Shown piece after piece: positions 23,853 to 36,001 of a DNA stretch of 64,000 bases (its first letter is position 1; each line of letters starts with the position of its first letter). Made by a program: the position numbers and the translations under genes. Origin of the DNA: Circinella umbellata. Taxonomy: Eukaryota > Mucoromycota > Mucoromycetes > Mucorales > Lichtheimiaceae. The DNA lies in assembly GCA_025093555.1 (NCBI GenBank), contig JAIWNF010000018.1:496001-560000 (forward strand). The letters run 5' to 3'. The notes beneath the pieces were generated by a model that had not been told where the DNA came from, searched no databases, and was given only the letters and a program-made list of their open reading frames with translations.

Positions 23853-24206
23853 TTATACAATTGAAATAATACGAGATATTAATTGCCAAAGACCATAAAG
23901 TGAAATAATAATTAAACTTGTCGACACTATTGCAATCATAAGAAGAGGAAGAAGAAATATACCAAATATAAAAATGGCACCTAATTGTAAGAAGCCCACA
24001 ATAGCTGTTGAAATCATAATTAATGCAGCAAATAATGATCCCAAAGCAGAAATAAATGTTATAAATGGAAAAAGAGCAAGAGTAGATAAGATATAAATTC
24101 CATATCGACAAGGTGGATATCGATTACACAAATCATTATATTTTTCTACAATCATACTTTTAATTTGATTATTTATAATGCTATCCATTATCATCATTAT
24201 CAACAT
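23853..24206 (-). CDS. Small multi-pass membrane protein (promethin/LDAF1-like candidate)
   Basis: A single-exon frame of up to 117 aa; the start could be Met7 (24188). A short polar N-terminus (NNQIKSMIVEKYNDLCNRYP) is followed by three to four closely spaced hydrophobic segments with glycines (ALGSLFAAL, AIVGFLQLGAIFIFGIFLLP) and a short tail. The size and hairpin-like layout resemble promethin/LDAF1 proteins, which work with seipin at ER sites of lipid-droplet formation. This rests on general pattern only, with no diagnostic residue, so the assignment is tentative. It lies 90 nt downstream of the BCL7-like stop codon in the same orientation. Confidence 0.5.
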   Translation of the reverse strand: MLIMMIMDSIINNQIKSMIVEKYNDLCNRYPPCRYGIYILSTLALFPFITFISALGSLFAALIMISTAIVGFLQLGAIFIFGIFLLPLLMIAIVSTSLIIISLYGLWQLISRIISIV

Positions 24207-24296
24207 TTTCTAATATACAAAAGAAAAAGTTATATGTATAAAAGAAAAGAAAGACCAAAGTGAAAGAAAAAAAAAATATAAATATATTTTATTTGA

Positions 24297-26096
24297 TTAA
24301 TTATTTTCTTCAGGTTTATCAATAACCATATCATCACCTGTGCCATCCGATTTGGTTGTTTCTTCTTTAGTATTGGTATTAATATCAGTATTAATAGATT
24401 CGCCTGGTTGTTCTTCTTTGAGTAATTTAGATTGTTCCTTTGATGCTTCTACATCTTCTTGCTTATCTGATTGTTTTTCATTTTCTTGTGGTGATTGTTG
24501 CTTTTCTACTTGTTCTCGTGAATCTTCTTCCATTGGATCTGATGATTGTTCTGTTGTGGATTTTGGTACTTCTTGTTCCATTGGTTCAGATTGTGCTTGT
24601 TGTTGTATATCCTGTTCCATTGGTTCAGGTTGGTATCTTGCCTCTTGATCCTTTTGTAATGTCTCTTCTGTTTGTTTCTGTTGTTGAGTTTCTAGTTGAG
24701 TTGGTTTTTCAGAAGATTGTTCTGATTGTTTTTCAAATTCTTTCGATTCAGATTGTTTCACCTCAGGCTGAGATGATATGGATTCTTGTTCTTTTTGAAC
24801 AGGTTCATTTTGTTGTTGTTCCTCAGCTGAAGATTGAGGTGACTTTGATTTTTCAGCTTCTTCCTCTTGCTGTGGTACTGGTGTTATTGAAGTTTCGGGC
24901 GACTGACTTGGTTGTATTGATTCTGATAATTGTACTTTAGATTGCTGAGGTTGTTCAGGAGAGAGTGGAACAGCAGCAGGTGTAGTCATAGTTGTATTAT
25001 TATCGGGGGTAGTTACAACGGGAGTTGGCGATGTAGAAGAGGGAATATCAGCTGTAGTTGTTGATACTTCTGGCACCACACCAACAGGAGCACTAGCTTC
25101 TTCTAAAGCAATATGTGGATGAACATGTGGATTGGATGCAGGATGTTGTGATGGATCATTAATATCATCTCCTTCATTACGTTGTGGATCGGATTCTGTA
25201 TCCGATATAACATCGTCTAATTTAGGGGTACGTGTTCGTTCTTCTTCTTCTTCAACAGATTTAGATTGACCAGGTGCAGGTAGTGAAGGTGGTAATGCAC
25301 TTGATGCATCATTGTTCACTTTAGTATTAGTAGTGGTAGATTCTGTTGGTAACTGTTGATCGATTTGTTCCGAAACAGTTGCTGTAGCTGTAGTGGTAGT
25401 AGTAGCTGATGGTGATAATACAGCAGTTGAAACTTCTTGTGTTGTTGTTGATGCTACTGTTACTTGTTCAGTAACATTAGAAGCAACAGCAGTAGTTGTA
25501 GTATTAGGCGATGTTGTTGTTTGTAATTCATTTTCCTAAATAAACATCAGTTTTTAATACTCTACGCGTATTTATTACGCGAAACCTCCCCCCCCAAAAT
25601 AAAAAATCATAGTAACAATAAAAAAAATGGTTACCTTGACAGCTTCTGTCATTTCTTTATCTTGATCTTTTTCTTCTTCTGATTCTTCTTCATCTTCAAA
25701 TACAATAGGTTTATCAGCTACAGTAGAAGAATAAAGAAAAAGGTGTATGATTGTTTATAAGATTATATGCTCGTATATTTTTTTTTCAATTGAGAAGTAA
25801 ACTTCAAAGCAGTCTTACATTTAACCCACTTATAAGTGTTAATGTTTTTGGCGCGTGATAAAGGTGCCCATTTCTTTTCCCTAATTTCAATTTATTATTA
25901 TTAGTATTTAGTTTATATAATATAGATTGCCTACGATGATCGTTTTATATATATATAAAGAAAAGATAAAAATGAAATGTAAACAAAGAAAAAAAAAACT
26001 ATATTTATACCATGCTTGAACAGGTTGCGATAAGGCACGTATAAGTCGATCGTTATCTGTGGAGTTATATTTTCTTTCACGGTAACGAGAATTCAT
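24297..26096 (-). CDS. BCL7: BCL7-family SWI/SNF (BAF) subunit with long Gln/Glu-rich tail
   Basis: Four exons (26096-26011, 25880-25819, 25717-25635, 25535-24297) encode 489 aa in frame. The N-terminus is the BCL7 signature: a short basic helix (residues 1-30) followed by QAWEKKWAPLSRAKNINTYKWVK, matching the animal pattern of WEKKWVTV...KWVP. An acidic exon (FEDEEESEEEKDQ) follows, then about 400 residues of Thr/Ser, then Gln/Glu/Lys/Ser-rich disordered sequence with a repeated EPMEQ-like unit. Known role in animals: BCL7A/B/C bind the nucleosome acidic patch as accessory subunits of BAF remodellers. A fungal counterpart in an RSC/SWI-SNF complex is inferred. Animal BCL7 proteins are about 200-230 aa, so the tail is unusually long. 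An E-box lies 138 nt upstream. Confidence 0.8.
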
Positions 26097-26233
26097 CTTA
26101 TTTTTATTTTTATATTTATAAAAGGTTGAGGAACAAAAAAGTGAAGAAAGGGAACTACGCTTTTCTCTTTTGCGCCACCAAAATTATAATCCATCAAGCG
26201 GGAATCATAGAGACACCGCCCAAAAAACACGGG

Positions 26234-26239
26234 CACGTG
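26234..26239. promoter_or_regulatory. CACGTG E-box upstream of the BCL7-like gene
   Basis: A palindromic bHLH-type site in a locally GC-rich patch (26190-26240), 138 nt upstream of the start codon. Such sites are common by chance, so function is only a possibility. Confidence 0.25.
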
Positions 26240-27289
26240 ATCTAACAAAATCAAAAAAAAACTTCTGTCGTATGTATGAGATCAATTTAAGTACCAACTT
26301 TTCTTTCAGTAACGAATTCAAATAATAAAGTATTGGAATGATGGAAAAATGAAAAAGCTGATGAAGAATAAGAAAAATGAATATGGTTATAAATGTATCG
26401 AGTGGAGATGGGAGCATGTATATCCGACCCAACAACATAATCTATTTAAAATAGTGCGCCACGTTATAAATGTGTTCGGTTCATCCGAGTATCTGTTTAT
26501 ATCTATTCAAGTATCGAACTGGAAATATGTAGAATATGCATTAACAGTTTAAGATCAGTACATATATGACATGTCACAATTTTTATGTTAATGAGGCTCA
26601 ATAATAATAATATCAATCCATCATATCTTTTATTGCTTTGCTTAATTATAAAATATTGGCGTACGTATTAAAATATTCATACTGAAATTATTGTGAAAAG
26701 GAGAGCTGTAGCTCATACAACATGATAAATGGTATTGTTGATGTTCCATTTCTTATTGCTATTATTTCTTCTTTAATAAGATATATTAAGAGCAAAAGAT
26801 AATGGCATATATTTTTTTTCGATTATTAAGCGTATAACTCTATTATTACTCAATTAGTTGTTGCTGTATGGTCGTTAACATTAAAAAATCACTGGCTCTT
26901 ATTGACAAGCTTATCACTTGTTTAGTATATATTTATATTACAAGCATTTGCACTTTTACATTATAGTTTATTAATCTTGGAGTGATAAAGCAATTTTAAT
27001 ATATAAGTGATCAAGACTACATAAGTAATAATCCTTTTTTTTTTCATTAATAACAAAACCGTCCGTAAAAATGGTTGTTTTAGTTCTCACAACTTGCAAC
27101 AAACTTTCTACTAATACTCTTAACAAAATGTATATATTGCTACCATTTAAAAAGTAACCAAAATAATAATATGTTTCTTGCCTATTCAGTGACACTTGTC
27201 TCATTTATTTCCAATAAGTCATCGCTGAGATTTAGTTATCTAGAAAATGTCGATGTAGTTTTTTTATAGAACCTAAGAGTGATATAAAC

Positions 27290-27775
27290 ATCGCACAAAA
27301 CAAAATTGACTTTTTTTTGGCCTCATGATTTGACTCATGAAAAAAGAATCGAATATAATTTTCGTCATTTTCTTTTCACTCTTTTTTTTATGATTATCAT
27401 CATACACCGTATAGTACATATTGTACTTCCCCGTATTTTTTTCACATTCTAGTATCTCGATTAATACTCGAACAATCAATTCGTTGAGCATTCGGTCTAT
27501 TTTTCTTGTATGGAATCTCTACTAGTTCAACGACGAATTGTTTTTTTTCCATCCAGTCTCTCTTCTGGTACTACTCGTGGGCTATCCTGACTTTTTTCAA
27601 AATGTTTCTTCTGGTTAACAAGATTATCTTGAATAAGATCAGTATTTTTCATCTGCTATTTGGTTTTTTTTAATGGTCAAGTGGGTTGTCAAGTCTATAT
27701 TTTCGTTACTGTCACTACTGGTTACAGGGGTCATTATTACTTTTTTAGACGGTACATTGTTCAGAGTAAGTAATT
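27290..27775 (-). pseudogene. Frameshifted coding relic of unknown family
   Basis: Reading the minus strand, three consecutive segments in different frames have protein-like composition: NVPSKKVIMTPVTSSDSNEN..., then KNTDLIQDNLVNQKKHFEKS... ending RLDGKK, then QFVVELVEIPYKKNRPNAQR.... Two of the breaks fall in A-runs, as expected for one-base indels. I do not recognise the family; a dead transposon ORF is the likeliest source. Confidence 0.35.
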
Positions 27776-30038
27776 ATTATGGTGCTTTTTTTTTTTGGTA
27801 ACGGATGATGATGGAAATTATATGTCATATTCATATGCAGAAGACTAACTTTAAATATTTCTTTTTTTTTCTCCAATCCATCGGGGATGGTCCCTTCGGA
27901 TCTGCTCCGTTTTTTTTTTACTAGATCCTTAGAAAGACAACGCTCGATAACAAAGAGTATTTATGTTCCTTTCTTCCGGATTTTAAAATGTGTGAGCATG
28001 TTGTCAGAAGCTTCCATTGATTGACCTCATGCGCTCTGGAACGCGCCGCCTCCGGGCGCAAGCCTAGGGACTAGTTACTTCTATCCTTCGGGACTTCTGT
28101 ACATTGGAGTAGCCCTATGCTTAGAAACATGTAAGTTAATTTCAGTTTTTGAAAGAAAAATTTCAGAAATTAACCCACTCCTTTTTTATAACTCCTGGGT
28201 AGCAGAAGAGCATGTCTTACTTGATGAGAATCCCGTCCATTCACTTTTTGAAAGAAAGGGGGGGATAAAGGATAGTTTATATCAAATGACATGTAACAGG
28301 AGAAGTTATTGACTCTCTTTATCTATGTATCAAAGCCCCTGGTAGTGACCATTCATATTTTAACGCACTACAATGATTAAAGATTTAATATGACAAAGTA
28401 TATGAGCCTTTTAATCTGATATTGTTGTTTTTTATTTGCTCTTGATATCATAGTAAACTCACTAAGCAACAACAGAAAGCACTTTTCACTACTTATTTTT
28501 TATTTCTTACATAATATTGAAAAAAATAATGGGTTGGTTAGTGTAAACTAAAATTTAAGTCTACACAACAACATTCAACACCGTTACCATAGGCAAGCCC
28601 TGGAAACCATTGTTTAATGCCAACCAATTGTTTGGTCTTATCACCAAGTACTGTTCTTTTCTTCTTTTTTTTTTTTTTTTTTTTGGAATATATAAATCTG
28701 GATCTTCGATAGATTTTATAAGTGTCAATTGTAAGACATACTCTTTTTGATATACACATATTCTTCAAGCTCACCATTTTTAATTACGTGATCTACTACA
28801 GCAGTAAGTAGAGTCGATCTTGACTTGTGGCTAAAAAAATTGAGTAATATGTTCTTGCGATGGTATCATAAAAGCCATTATGAAGATTTATAATATTTCA
28901 GTATGAATCTTATTTGATAAATCACTCACTATCTATAAAAAGAACTCATCAAAATAAAAATATTTCACTTTTCTTGACTTTATTGGTATGCTCCCAGCTT
29001 TAACGCTATACCAAATTAGCAAACTGTAGATTTGTGGGGAGAACTATTTCTACTTGATGACATATGCTTTTTTTTTTTTTACTTGGAGTGCAAGTAATCT
29101 TTTCAATTGAACATTATTATGAATCTACTCAACTATTTATTAATAGTGTTCATATACGTACATGTTTACATGATGTATTTTATTCAACTCAAAACCCTTT
29201 GGGATATTGTATTGCGGTGGGAAATATCGAACTATTGCCAATTAAAGTTTTACTTATTTATTGATCTTTGATTTTTCAGAATACATAGGATAAATGTTAT
29301 GTGTATTGCAATGTAAAAAGCCTATACTTACAGGTATTTTCCAAAAAAAAGATATAATTGGATGAAGTTATTTGTTGGTGGTACTGATGGTTCTATTTGC
29401 TTATAATTTCAAATTAAACTTTTACTTTTTATGTGTAGATTTTTTTTTTAAAAAAAAAAAGAAATTATAACAGCAATATATCTAGACTACAGTATTGGCG
29501 GTGAACGCTTAATCAACTGGAAAATTTTACATATAGCTAACTTTCTATGGATCATCAGAAGCCGCGCTACAGAAGGAAAATAGCTATTATAAAAAAAAAG
29601 TACATCAAGAAGAGTATAAATCATGCTTTGCGTAATATTACTTAAATTCAATGGTAAGAGTAATTGGTGTTTGCTCTCAGCACTTTTTTAATCGTACCAA
29701 TTAAAATTAGTCCTGGCTAATATTTACTTTCCAATAAATAAAAAATATTGATTTAGGTCATACATCAATATTCAAATTTGGAAACAAAACAAAACGATCA
29801 TTGTTTATTATTTATAATACTAAATGTAGATTTGTGTACAGTTTTAGGTTTATCAATAAGCTATATAAGTTGTGTATAAAGTTTATTTCTTGTTGTATAT
29901 ATAATAAAAGAGTAAAAATTAATCATAATAAAAACGTAAAAAAAAATAATATATATAAAGTGGCTATTTAACATATTTTACATAGATATAGTATAGAAAT
30001 GTATCGAGAGAGAAAATAAAAGAGTATATATTAGTAAT

Positions 30039-32341
30039 TTATTCCATATTATGAACTGACTTACGTCTCTTATCCTATCAATAAATAATAATAATGAAAT
30101 GAGTAAATGATCCTAAAATATATAAATACCTTTTATCAAATGTTTAATTAGTATACTTACAGTACAAGCACGACAATAGACTAGCCATTCGTCACGTTCA
30201 TTCTTATATAGTTTCGCATCAGAATCCATACGTTTTGCACAACTAGCACATGCAAGACATGACTTATGCCATTGTGTAGCAAGTGGTCCTAATGTATTAT
30301 CAAAAATGGAAACACTTTGTTTACATCGTGGACACATTTTTGATCCACCTAATTTAGGAAGTGCTTTAGTACGATTCCGAAAAAGATCTGATGGTGTAGT
30401 ATCTCCAATATCTAGAGATGATGTCAAGGCTATGGCACCACTGCTAACACAGCGACGTCGGCGAGGGGTCGACACTGGCGGTGACTTGCTAATGTTACTA
30501 TTAGTCTTCACATGTTCTCCTTTAATGCTATTGTTATTGTTGGTATTATGATCCATCTTCAAAACACAAACATTGCAATATATTTTTCCTCTGGTTTCTA
30601 CTCTTTGTGATTCGGACGCTTGTATTAAATTTTGACAATCAAAACACACAAAGGCACACTAGCAAAAATAAATAAACACTGAATACTGAATACTATTCGT
30701 GATCGATAATAAAGTAAAAATAAAAGTATTTTCTTTTATACCTTCAAATGATAGCTATTGGCCTTATATTCAAATCCGTCACCATTTGACCCAAGTAAAG
30801 TAATTCCAGTGGAACATGCTGTGCATCTATTCTTATCACTCGCTGGATATTTTGTTTCTTCCGGAGGTTCCTTATTATCATTGTTTTGATTCAGTAGTAA
30901 TTTTCTACACTAAAATATTAAATTGAAATTATTACAAAGATATTATAAATACATTGATGCTAACATGAAAGAAAAAAACACCAGAAGAAAGGAAAAAGAA
31001 CTTTTCTTACATTTGCATGATAAACATCTTGTCCATGTCGTACAAAATAATCTTGCTCTCCAAAATGCTCTTTGCAAATCGGGCATCGTAAACATTCATG
31101 ATGATACCATGCAAAATCATCTTGACTTCCCGCAGCAGGTGGAACACCAATTCGACGGGATGAGCTACTTTTACCATTCGTTTTTCTCAATGGCTGATTG
31201 CATCCACAACATATACGCTTTTTCTTTACTTGTTGATGTTCTTTCTTCTTGTTTAATGCTGGGGATGGTTTATTGTTGATAGTATAATGAGGTTTTTTTT
31301 GCTGATCCTTTGACATTTTTGATGTTGTTCTTACAGGTGATCGACTTTCTATATTTGCCTTTGCTGTCAAGTGAGTACGAAGAAAAATATCATTAGGAGA
31401 GATGGGTGTAGCAGGAGAGCTCACTATACTAGAATTTGCTGAGGATATATCATGCTGGAAAAGTTGGGTACTGAGTTGTGGTCTGGATTTCGCTGTTGAT
31501 GTAGAATAACTCCCTGACATGATCCCTCTAAATGTTGGTTTTGTTGTTTCATTTTCATTTCTGTTCAAGTTTCTTGGTAGAAAAAAGCTACTATTTCTCG
31601 TACTACCTTTAAGTAATCCCGATCGGGCTATTTTAATATTACTTGCATTTTCTACAAGTGCAGTAGGTACAGGCGAAGATGGTGAGGTTGGTGAACTAGT
31701 TTTTATGGGGGATGATGATAATGACATATCTTTGTTATTGTTGCTTTTAGTTTCGAAAATATCGCGGGTTTGTATATCTCGAGGAAGAATGCTTTGAGGT
31801 TTCGTTGTTTGTTTGTTAGCCCATGGTGGTGAAGACGGCGAATGATCACCAAACGATAAATCTCGTCTTCTGCTTAGAGGACGATTAGGAATTATAGGTG
31901 TACTACAACTGACTTTAGGACAAGGTCCTGTTTTAATATCAGAAGTAAACCGACTGCTATGTTTTGGATACATGTATAAAAAGAAAAAAGAGAAAATAAA
32001 ATTGACAGTTATAAGTAATGAAAATAGTAGCAGCCATTATTCCACTTTTCAACTAAGATAAATAAATTCTCATCTATAGTTACCCGTTCTCTTCCAGTGT
32101 ATTTTCCTTTGATATGTCATTATTATCATTGTTACGTCCTATGGTATCAAGAGCTGTGGCAATTGAAGCTATCAAAATATTTGAAAATTTTAGTTTCATA
32201 TAATCCGAATTATTCGAAATATAATAACCATTAGAATAAGTTAAATTTGAGGGGCATATGTTATTTACCAACAGATCGTCCTCGACACTTTCGACATCGA
32301 TCTTCAGCTGATATTTCACCACAACGTGAACAATATCCCAT
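30039..32341 (-). CDS. Three-LIM-domain protein (paxillin-like)
   Basis: Six exons (32341-32269, 32168-32084, 31956-31011, 30909-30742, 30658-30161, 30074-30039) give 601 aa with consistent phases. The first exon encodes a small Cys cluster, MGYCSRCGEISAEDRCRKC, typical of fungal LIM proteins. A disordered Ser/Pro-rich region with many SP sites (residues 55-310) precedes three LIM domains: CCGCNQPL...HHECLRCPIC; CTACSTGITLL...YHLKCAFVCFDC; and CPRCKQSVSIF...WHKSCLACASC. Fungal relatives (Pxl1-type) bind actomyosin-ring and cell-polarity components. That role is inferred from domain layout. The last exon (DKRRKSVHNME) is only 36 nt. Confidence 0.85.
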
Positions 32342-32667
32342 TATTATTATTACTTGTATAAAGAGAATCAAGAAAAATGTGGTTAAAAAGTTGAAAGAAG
32401 GAAAAAAAAAAAAAGAAGAAAATATTATTTGAAGACAAGATTAAAAAAAAAGAAAAGCCATTTTTAGCTATCAGGTACAACAATAGCCCAAAATTGGGAA
32501 TGGGTGCAAGAAAGATTTTTTCTGGGGGGGGGAAGAAGGAGGAAATAAGAGGATGAGAGTTAAAATAGATGCATCTAAAAAGTTAAATTAATAGGGACAC
32601 CATATGCAAAAATTAAGTATACAATGATATACAATTATATATGTTTATGTTGTTGTTGCTATGTTGT

Positions 32668-33338
32668 TTATGAAGTCTTCTCAAACCCCTTCTCAACAAA
32701 TTGATCTTCTTCATCAACAGGTCCTTCAGGTTCTTCATCAATCATGGTTAATAAGAAAAATTCAGCAACCTTTTCATGACTACGTTGTTGTGCTTCGTAA
32801 ATAGGAGTTTTACCAGCTTCGTTCTTAATCTATAAGAAGAAAATGACGTTTATTATTATTATTATTATTTGCCAAAAAAATAAAATAAAATAACAATCTT
32901 TTTTTTTTCTTTACCTTGCAGTCCGCACCGTTTTTGACCAGAATTTCAACAGGAGCCAAATGACCATTTAAAGCTGCCCAGTGGAGAGGTGTATTACCTT
33001 GTTCATTCTTAATGTTGACCATATCTTTAATTTCTTCTGGCTTCCATTCTTTAAGTTGTTCAATGATCCATTCCACTATGTCTATAAATTGTAGTATCAA
33101 AAAAATGTAAATGGAGATTAACGATCAAATCTCTTTGGATCGGTGTCAAAAAAATAAAATCAATAATAGATCATATACCAGTGTGGCCGTTGGCACTGGC
33201 CATATGAAGTGCAGTATTTCCGACATCATTCTTTGTAATGTAATATTCAGCAGCAGGCTTAGAAGACTTGATATCGTCTAGTTCACCATAACGAGCACAG
33301 TAGATAATGTCTTCGAGGAGTTCTTGTTTGTCAGCCAT
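32668..33338 (-). CDS. YAR1: Ankyrin-repeat protein, Yar1-like
   Basis: Three exons (33338-33179, 33081-32915, 32829-32668) encode 162 aa. It begins MADKQELLEDIIYCARYGEL and has ankyrin repeats with the signatures GNTALHMASANGHTDIV, GNTPLHWAALNGHLAPVEIL and GKTPIYEAQQRSHEKV, then an acidic tail. Size, the short N-terminal acidic-hydrophobic segment and the acidic C-terminus fit Yar1 and its fission-yeast relative. Known role of Yar1: dedicated chaperone of ribosomal protein Rps3 that holds it soluble until nuclear assembly. Assignment is by overall pattern, since ankyrin repeats are widespread. Confidence 0.75.
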
Positions 33339-34710
33339 TGTTCCAACGAATAAATAAAAAAAAAGGTTATAGAAAAGAGTTTTTTTTTTGCTATCTTTTC
33401 TGGTACTTGTTCGGGGCTGAAATAGAATAGCATAATAATTTGCACGACAACAAAAAAAAAAAAATCGAGTGGCGTTGCGTGCAGAATGTTACCATGGCAA
33501 CACCAATTGAAGAAACAATGTTACTATCATATGCATCTTCTATAATTATTGCTGTACACCAATTAAATTTTAATATTACCGAAGATTTTCTAGTCAATTA
33601 TGAGCAATAACTATTGTTATTAACAAAGGAATATATAATAAAATCATCACATTAGCAGAATTTTAGCAACAGTGTGCTCTCCCCGATTTTATCAGGTGAT
33701 GTGGAGTAATAGAGAACCAGATACAGAGCTAAGGTAATCTTTAATTCCTGATTTTAGATATTTGTCAGTTGTTGCTGTTAGTATACTATTATATTATATT
33801 ATAATTTCACTCTTATAGCAATGTTTTTAGAATATCTGTATTTAGAATATTCAATCAATGGTCTAACATCAACATAAGTCATATGCACGATAGCAATAAG
33901 CAATTAATAATTTTACTTTATTCTCTTTATAAACATAGATTTCCATGGAACTGATGACTTCCTTTATGTGGGGGAAACGTAAAAAGTAAAAGGTAATACT
34001 AGAGTAAACTTAAAAATAACAAGGACAATTAAACCAATAGTCAAAAAACTTTGATAATAAAGGGGAAAACTTATGAGTTGATGAGATAGAATGAATACTA
34101 GGTAAGCTATAAAACAGTCATCATTGCATCTAAAACGTATACTGTACTATATGTACTGACCTAGTACTTGATAATCCAGCTCTGATATGAAAGCCTTTTT
34201 TTTACCACCATGTAGACTAAACGTGACAATCGTGTGTGCAAATTTATTCACCGTATGTTTTCTGCTGCATAATGGGTTATTGAAATCATTTCACCTTGGT
34301 ATTCAGCTTATTGAGAAATCCTTTTCTTAAATACAGAATTCAACTTGTGCTTTGCTTTAGTTTACCAACTTTTTAATTTTTTTTTTCATTATGATCTTAT
34401 AAAACAACAAAGTCAAAGAAAAAGACAGAGGATTAGATTTTCAATGAGTGTAACATTATTTCTACTAGGTGTAGTTCTTAATAGCCATAAATGCTTGTGT
34501 TGTGTTTTCACGTCTCTAATATAAAAACCTTATGGTTGATTATCTTTTATACTCCTTTAAATGAATTGCAATCTTTCAAAATAAATGAGATACTTCCAAA
34601 AACAAAAAACGGCAGTAGTAATAATAATAATATTATTTTTTTTATTAAAAAAAATAAAAAATAAAAGCCAATTACAATCTGATGTTTTTCAGATTGTAAT
34701 TTTTATGATA
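33339..34710. other. Gene-free stretch left of the tRNA-His gene
   Basis: The first 100 nt are the ankyrin gene promoter. The remainder is AT-rich with no supported gene on either strand. Confidence 0.5.
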
Positions 34711-34781
34711 TGCCGTGACCTGGAATCGAACCAGGGTCAGTGCGGCCACAACGCAATGTACTGCCACTATACTATCACGGC
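34711..34781 (-). tRNA. tRNA-His (GTG)
   Basis: Read on the minus strand: acceptor stem GCCGTGA/TCACGGC (7 bp) with discriminator A, D-arm starting TAGTATAGTGG (A box), anticodon loop TTGTGGC containing GTG, and T-arm CCTGG-TTCGATT-CCAGG (B box). No intron. The anticodon stem has one outer mismatch. Total 71 nt. The 5' end of the gene coincides with the target-site duplication of the adjacent LINE. Confidence 0.9.
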
Positions 34782-34782
34782 T
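34766..34782. repeat. LINE target-site duplication, left copy
   Basis: A 17-bp sequence, ACTATACTATCACGGCT, repeated exactly at 41249-41265. Sixteen of the 17 bases are the 5' end of the tRNA-His gene (minus strand). Confidence 0.75.
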
Positions 34783-34886
34783 TCTGATGATTTGTCGCAT
34801 CTGAAGCGGGTTTTACTCCTAGTTCCGCGTCAGCTTCAAACGTGACGGCGAAGCGACGATTTCAACCCAGGAATCCGGGTCGTCGC

Positions 34887-34919
34887 CGGGTAAATACGTC
34901 TGCCTAACGTATTTACCCG
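34887..34919. repeat. Perfect 13-bp hairpin in LINE 5' region
   Basis: Arms CGGGTAAATACGT (34887-34899) and ACGTATTTACCCG (34907-34919) with a 7-nt loop, 105 nt inside the LINE left end. The surrounding ~140 nt is much more GC-rich than the window. It could be an RNA structure at the 5' end of the element transcript or a binding site. Confidence 0.8.
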
Positions 34920-36001
34920 TTATTCCCCTTTGCTCCCCTATCCACGTTTTATCTTATTTATTATTATTACCTTCCACGTTTCCTCCCATTTTTAATATTG
35001 TTCTCTTTTACGATATTATGGAGATCATTTTGATGATCTATAATTTATTATTTTTGTATTGCCTCTCATTGATCATATTAATCAATATTCTGTTTTAATT
35101 TATTTGATTTCGTTATTTCTTAATATTAGCATGATAACGATCATGCGGTTTTGCATAATATTATTATTTAATAATATTATCGTTTCATATTCTTATTTGA
35201 AAATATTATTATTTTTATTTTTGTTTTTATATAAATACCATTCAAAATAATAATAATAAAAATAATCAATTAACGAATAAACGAACTTATCAACGGAATT
35301 ATCAATTAGTCTACTTGTTTCTTATTTTACTTCCTCACCTTCTTTATAATCATTTCCCTTGTGGCATAATTTATTGTGTTTCATCTACCGAAGAATCCTG
35401 GTTATTACTATTAACGTTAAGGTGCGGCGATTAGTCATATAAATTTACAACGGATCTGACAGATTTGGTACTTTTTATAGTAGTTTTATTCATTAAAACT
35501 AAAGAAAAGGCACACGTAATTAGTGATATAGAATTGACCCTTGGTGGTCCTGTGACCACTTAAGTATGTATAGATATGGCGGTTCAGCCGCGAAATAATA
35601 AATCTTTATTTTTCCTATTTCTTTTACTTTTACCTTTTTCATTTCTTTATTTTCGACAGACATTTCAACAAGGGAATCTCTACTACGTGTCATCTTTCTT
35701 TTATTCCTAACTTTTTTTTTGAATTTACTAAACTGAGCGAAAAAAACACCACAAAAAAAACACCCCCCCTTTCAAGTTAAAAAACCACACAAAACTTACC
35801 GCCTCGATAAAATCATCTACAGGCATCGTACCGACATCACATAATCACTACAAGAACCGCCCTTTCGCACTCGATCTCCCCATACCAACATCGCCAAGCA
35901 ATAAACGAATTCGGCAATCACTGATTCCAAATCGGCAATCGCAATTCCCCACTTTCAAAAAAATACGCGCCATCTCCCCACCGCATAACCCCAATCCTAA
36001 G

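Larger units (their letters stand above)
26097..30038. other. Four-kilobase gene-free region with coding relic
   Basis: No intact gene is supported. Minus-strand stretches around 27.3-27.8 kb read like decayed protein-coding sequence (listed separately). A GC-richer patch at about 27870-28120 stands out from its surroundings and stays open for some 45 codons on the minus strand; I could not assign it. The rest is AT-rich with homopolymer runs. Confidence 0.5.

Noticed and set aside
27870..28120. Ribosomal RNA fragment or structured RNA in the GC-rich patch
   Set aside because: Some CTTCGG tetraloop-like bits are present, but stems are only 3 bp and nothing matches conserved rRNA motifs I know.
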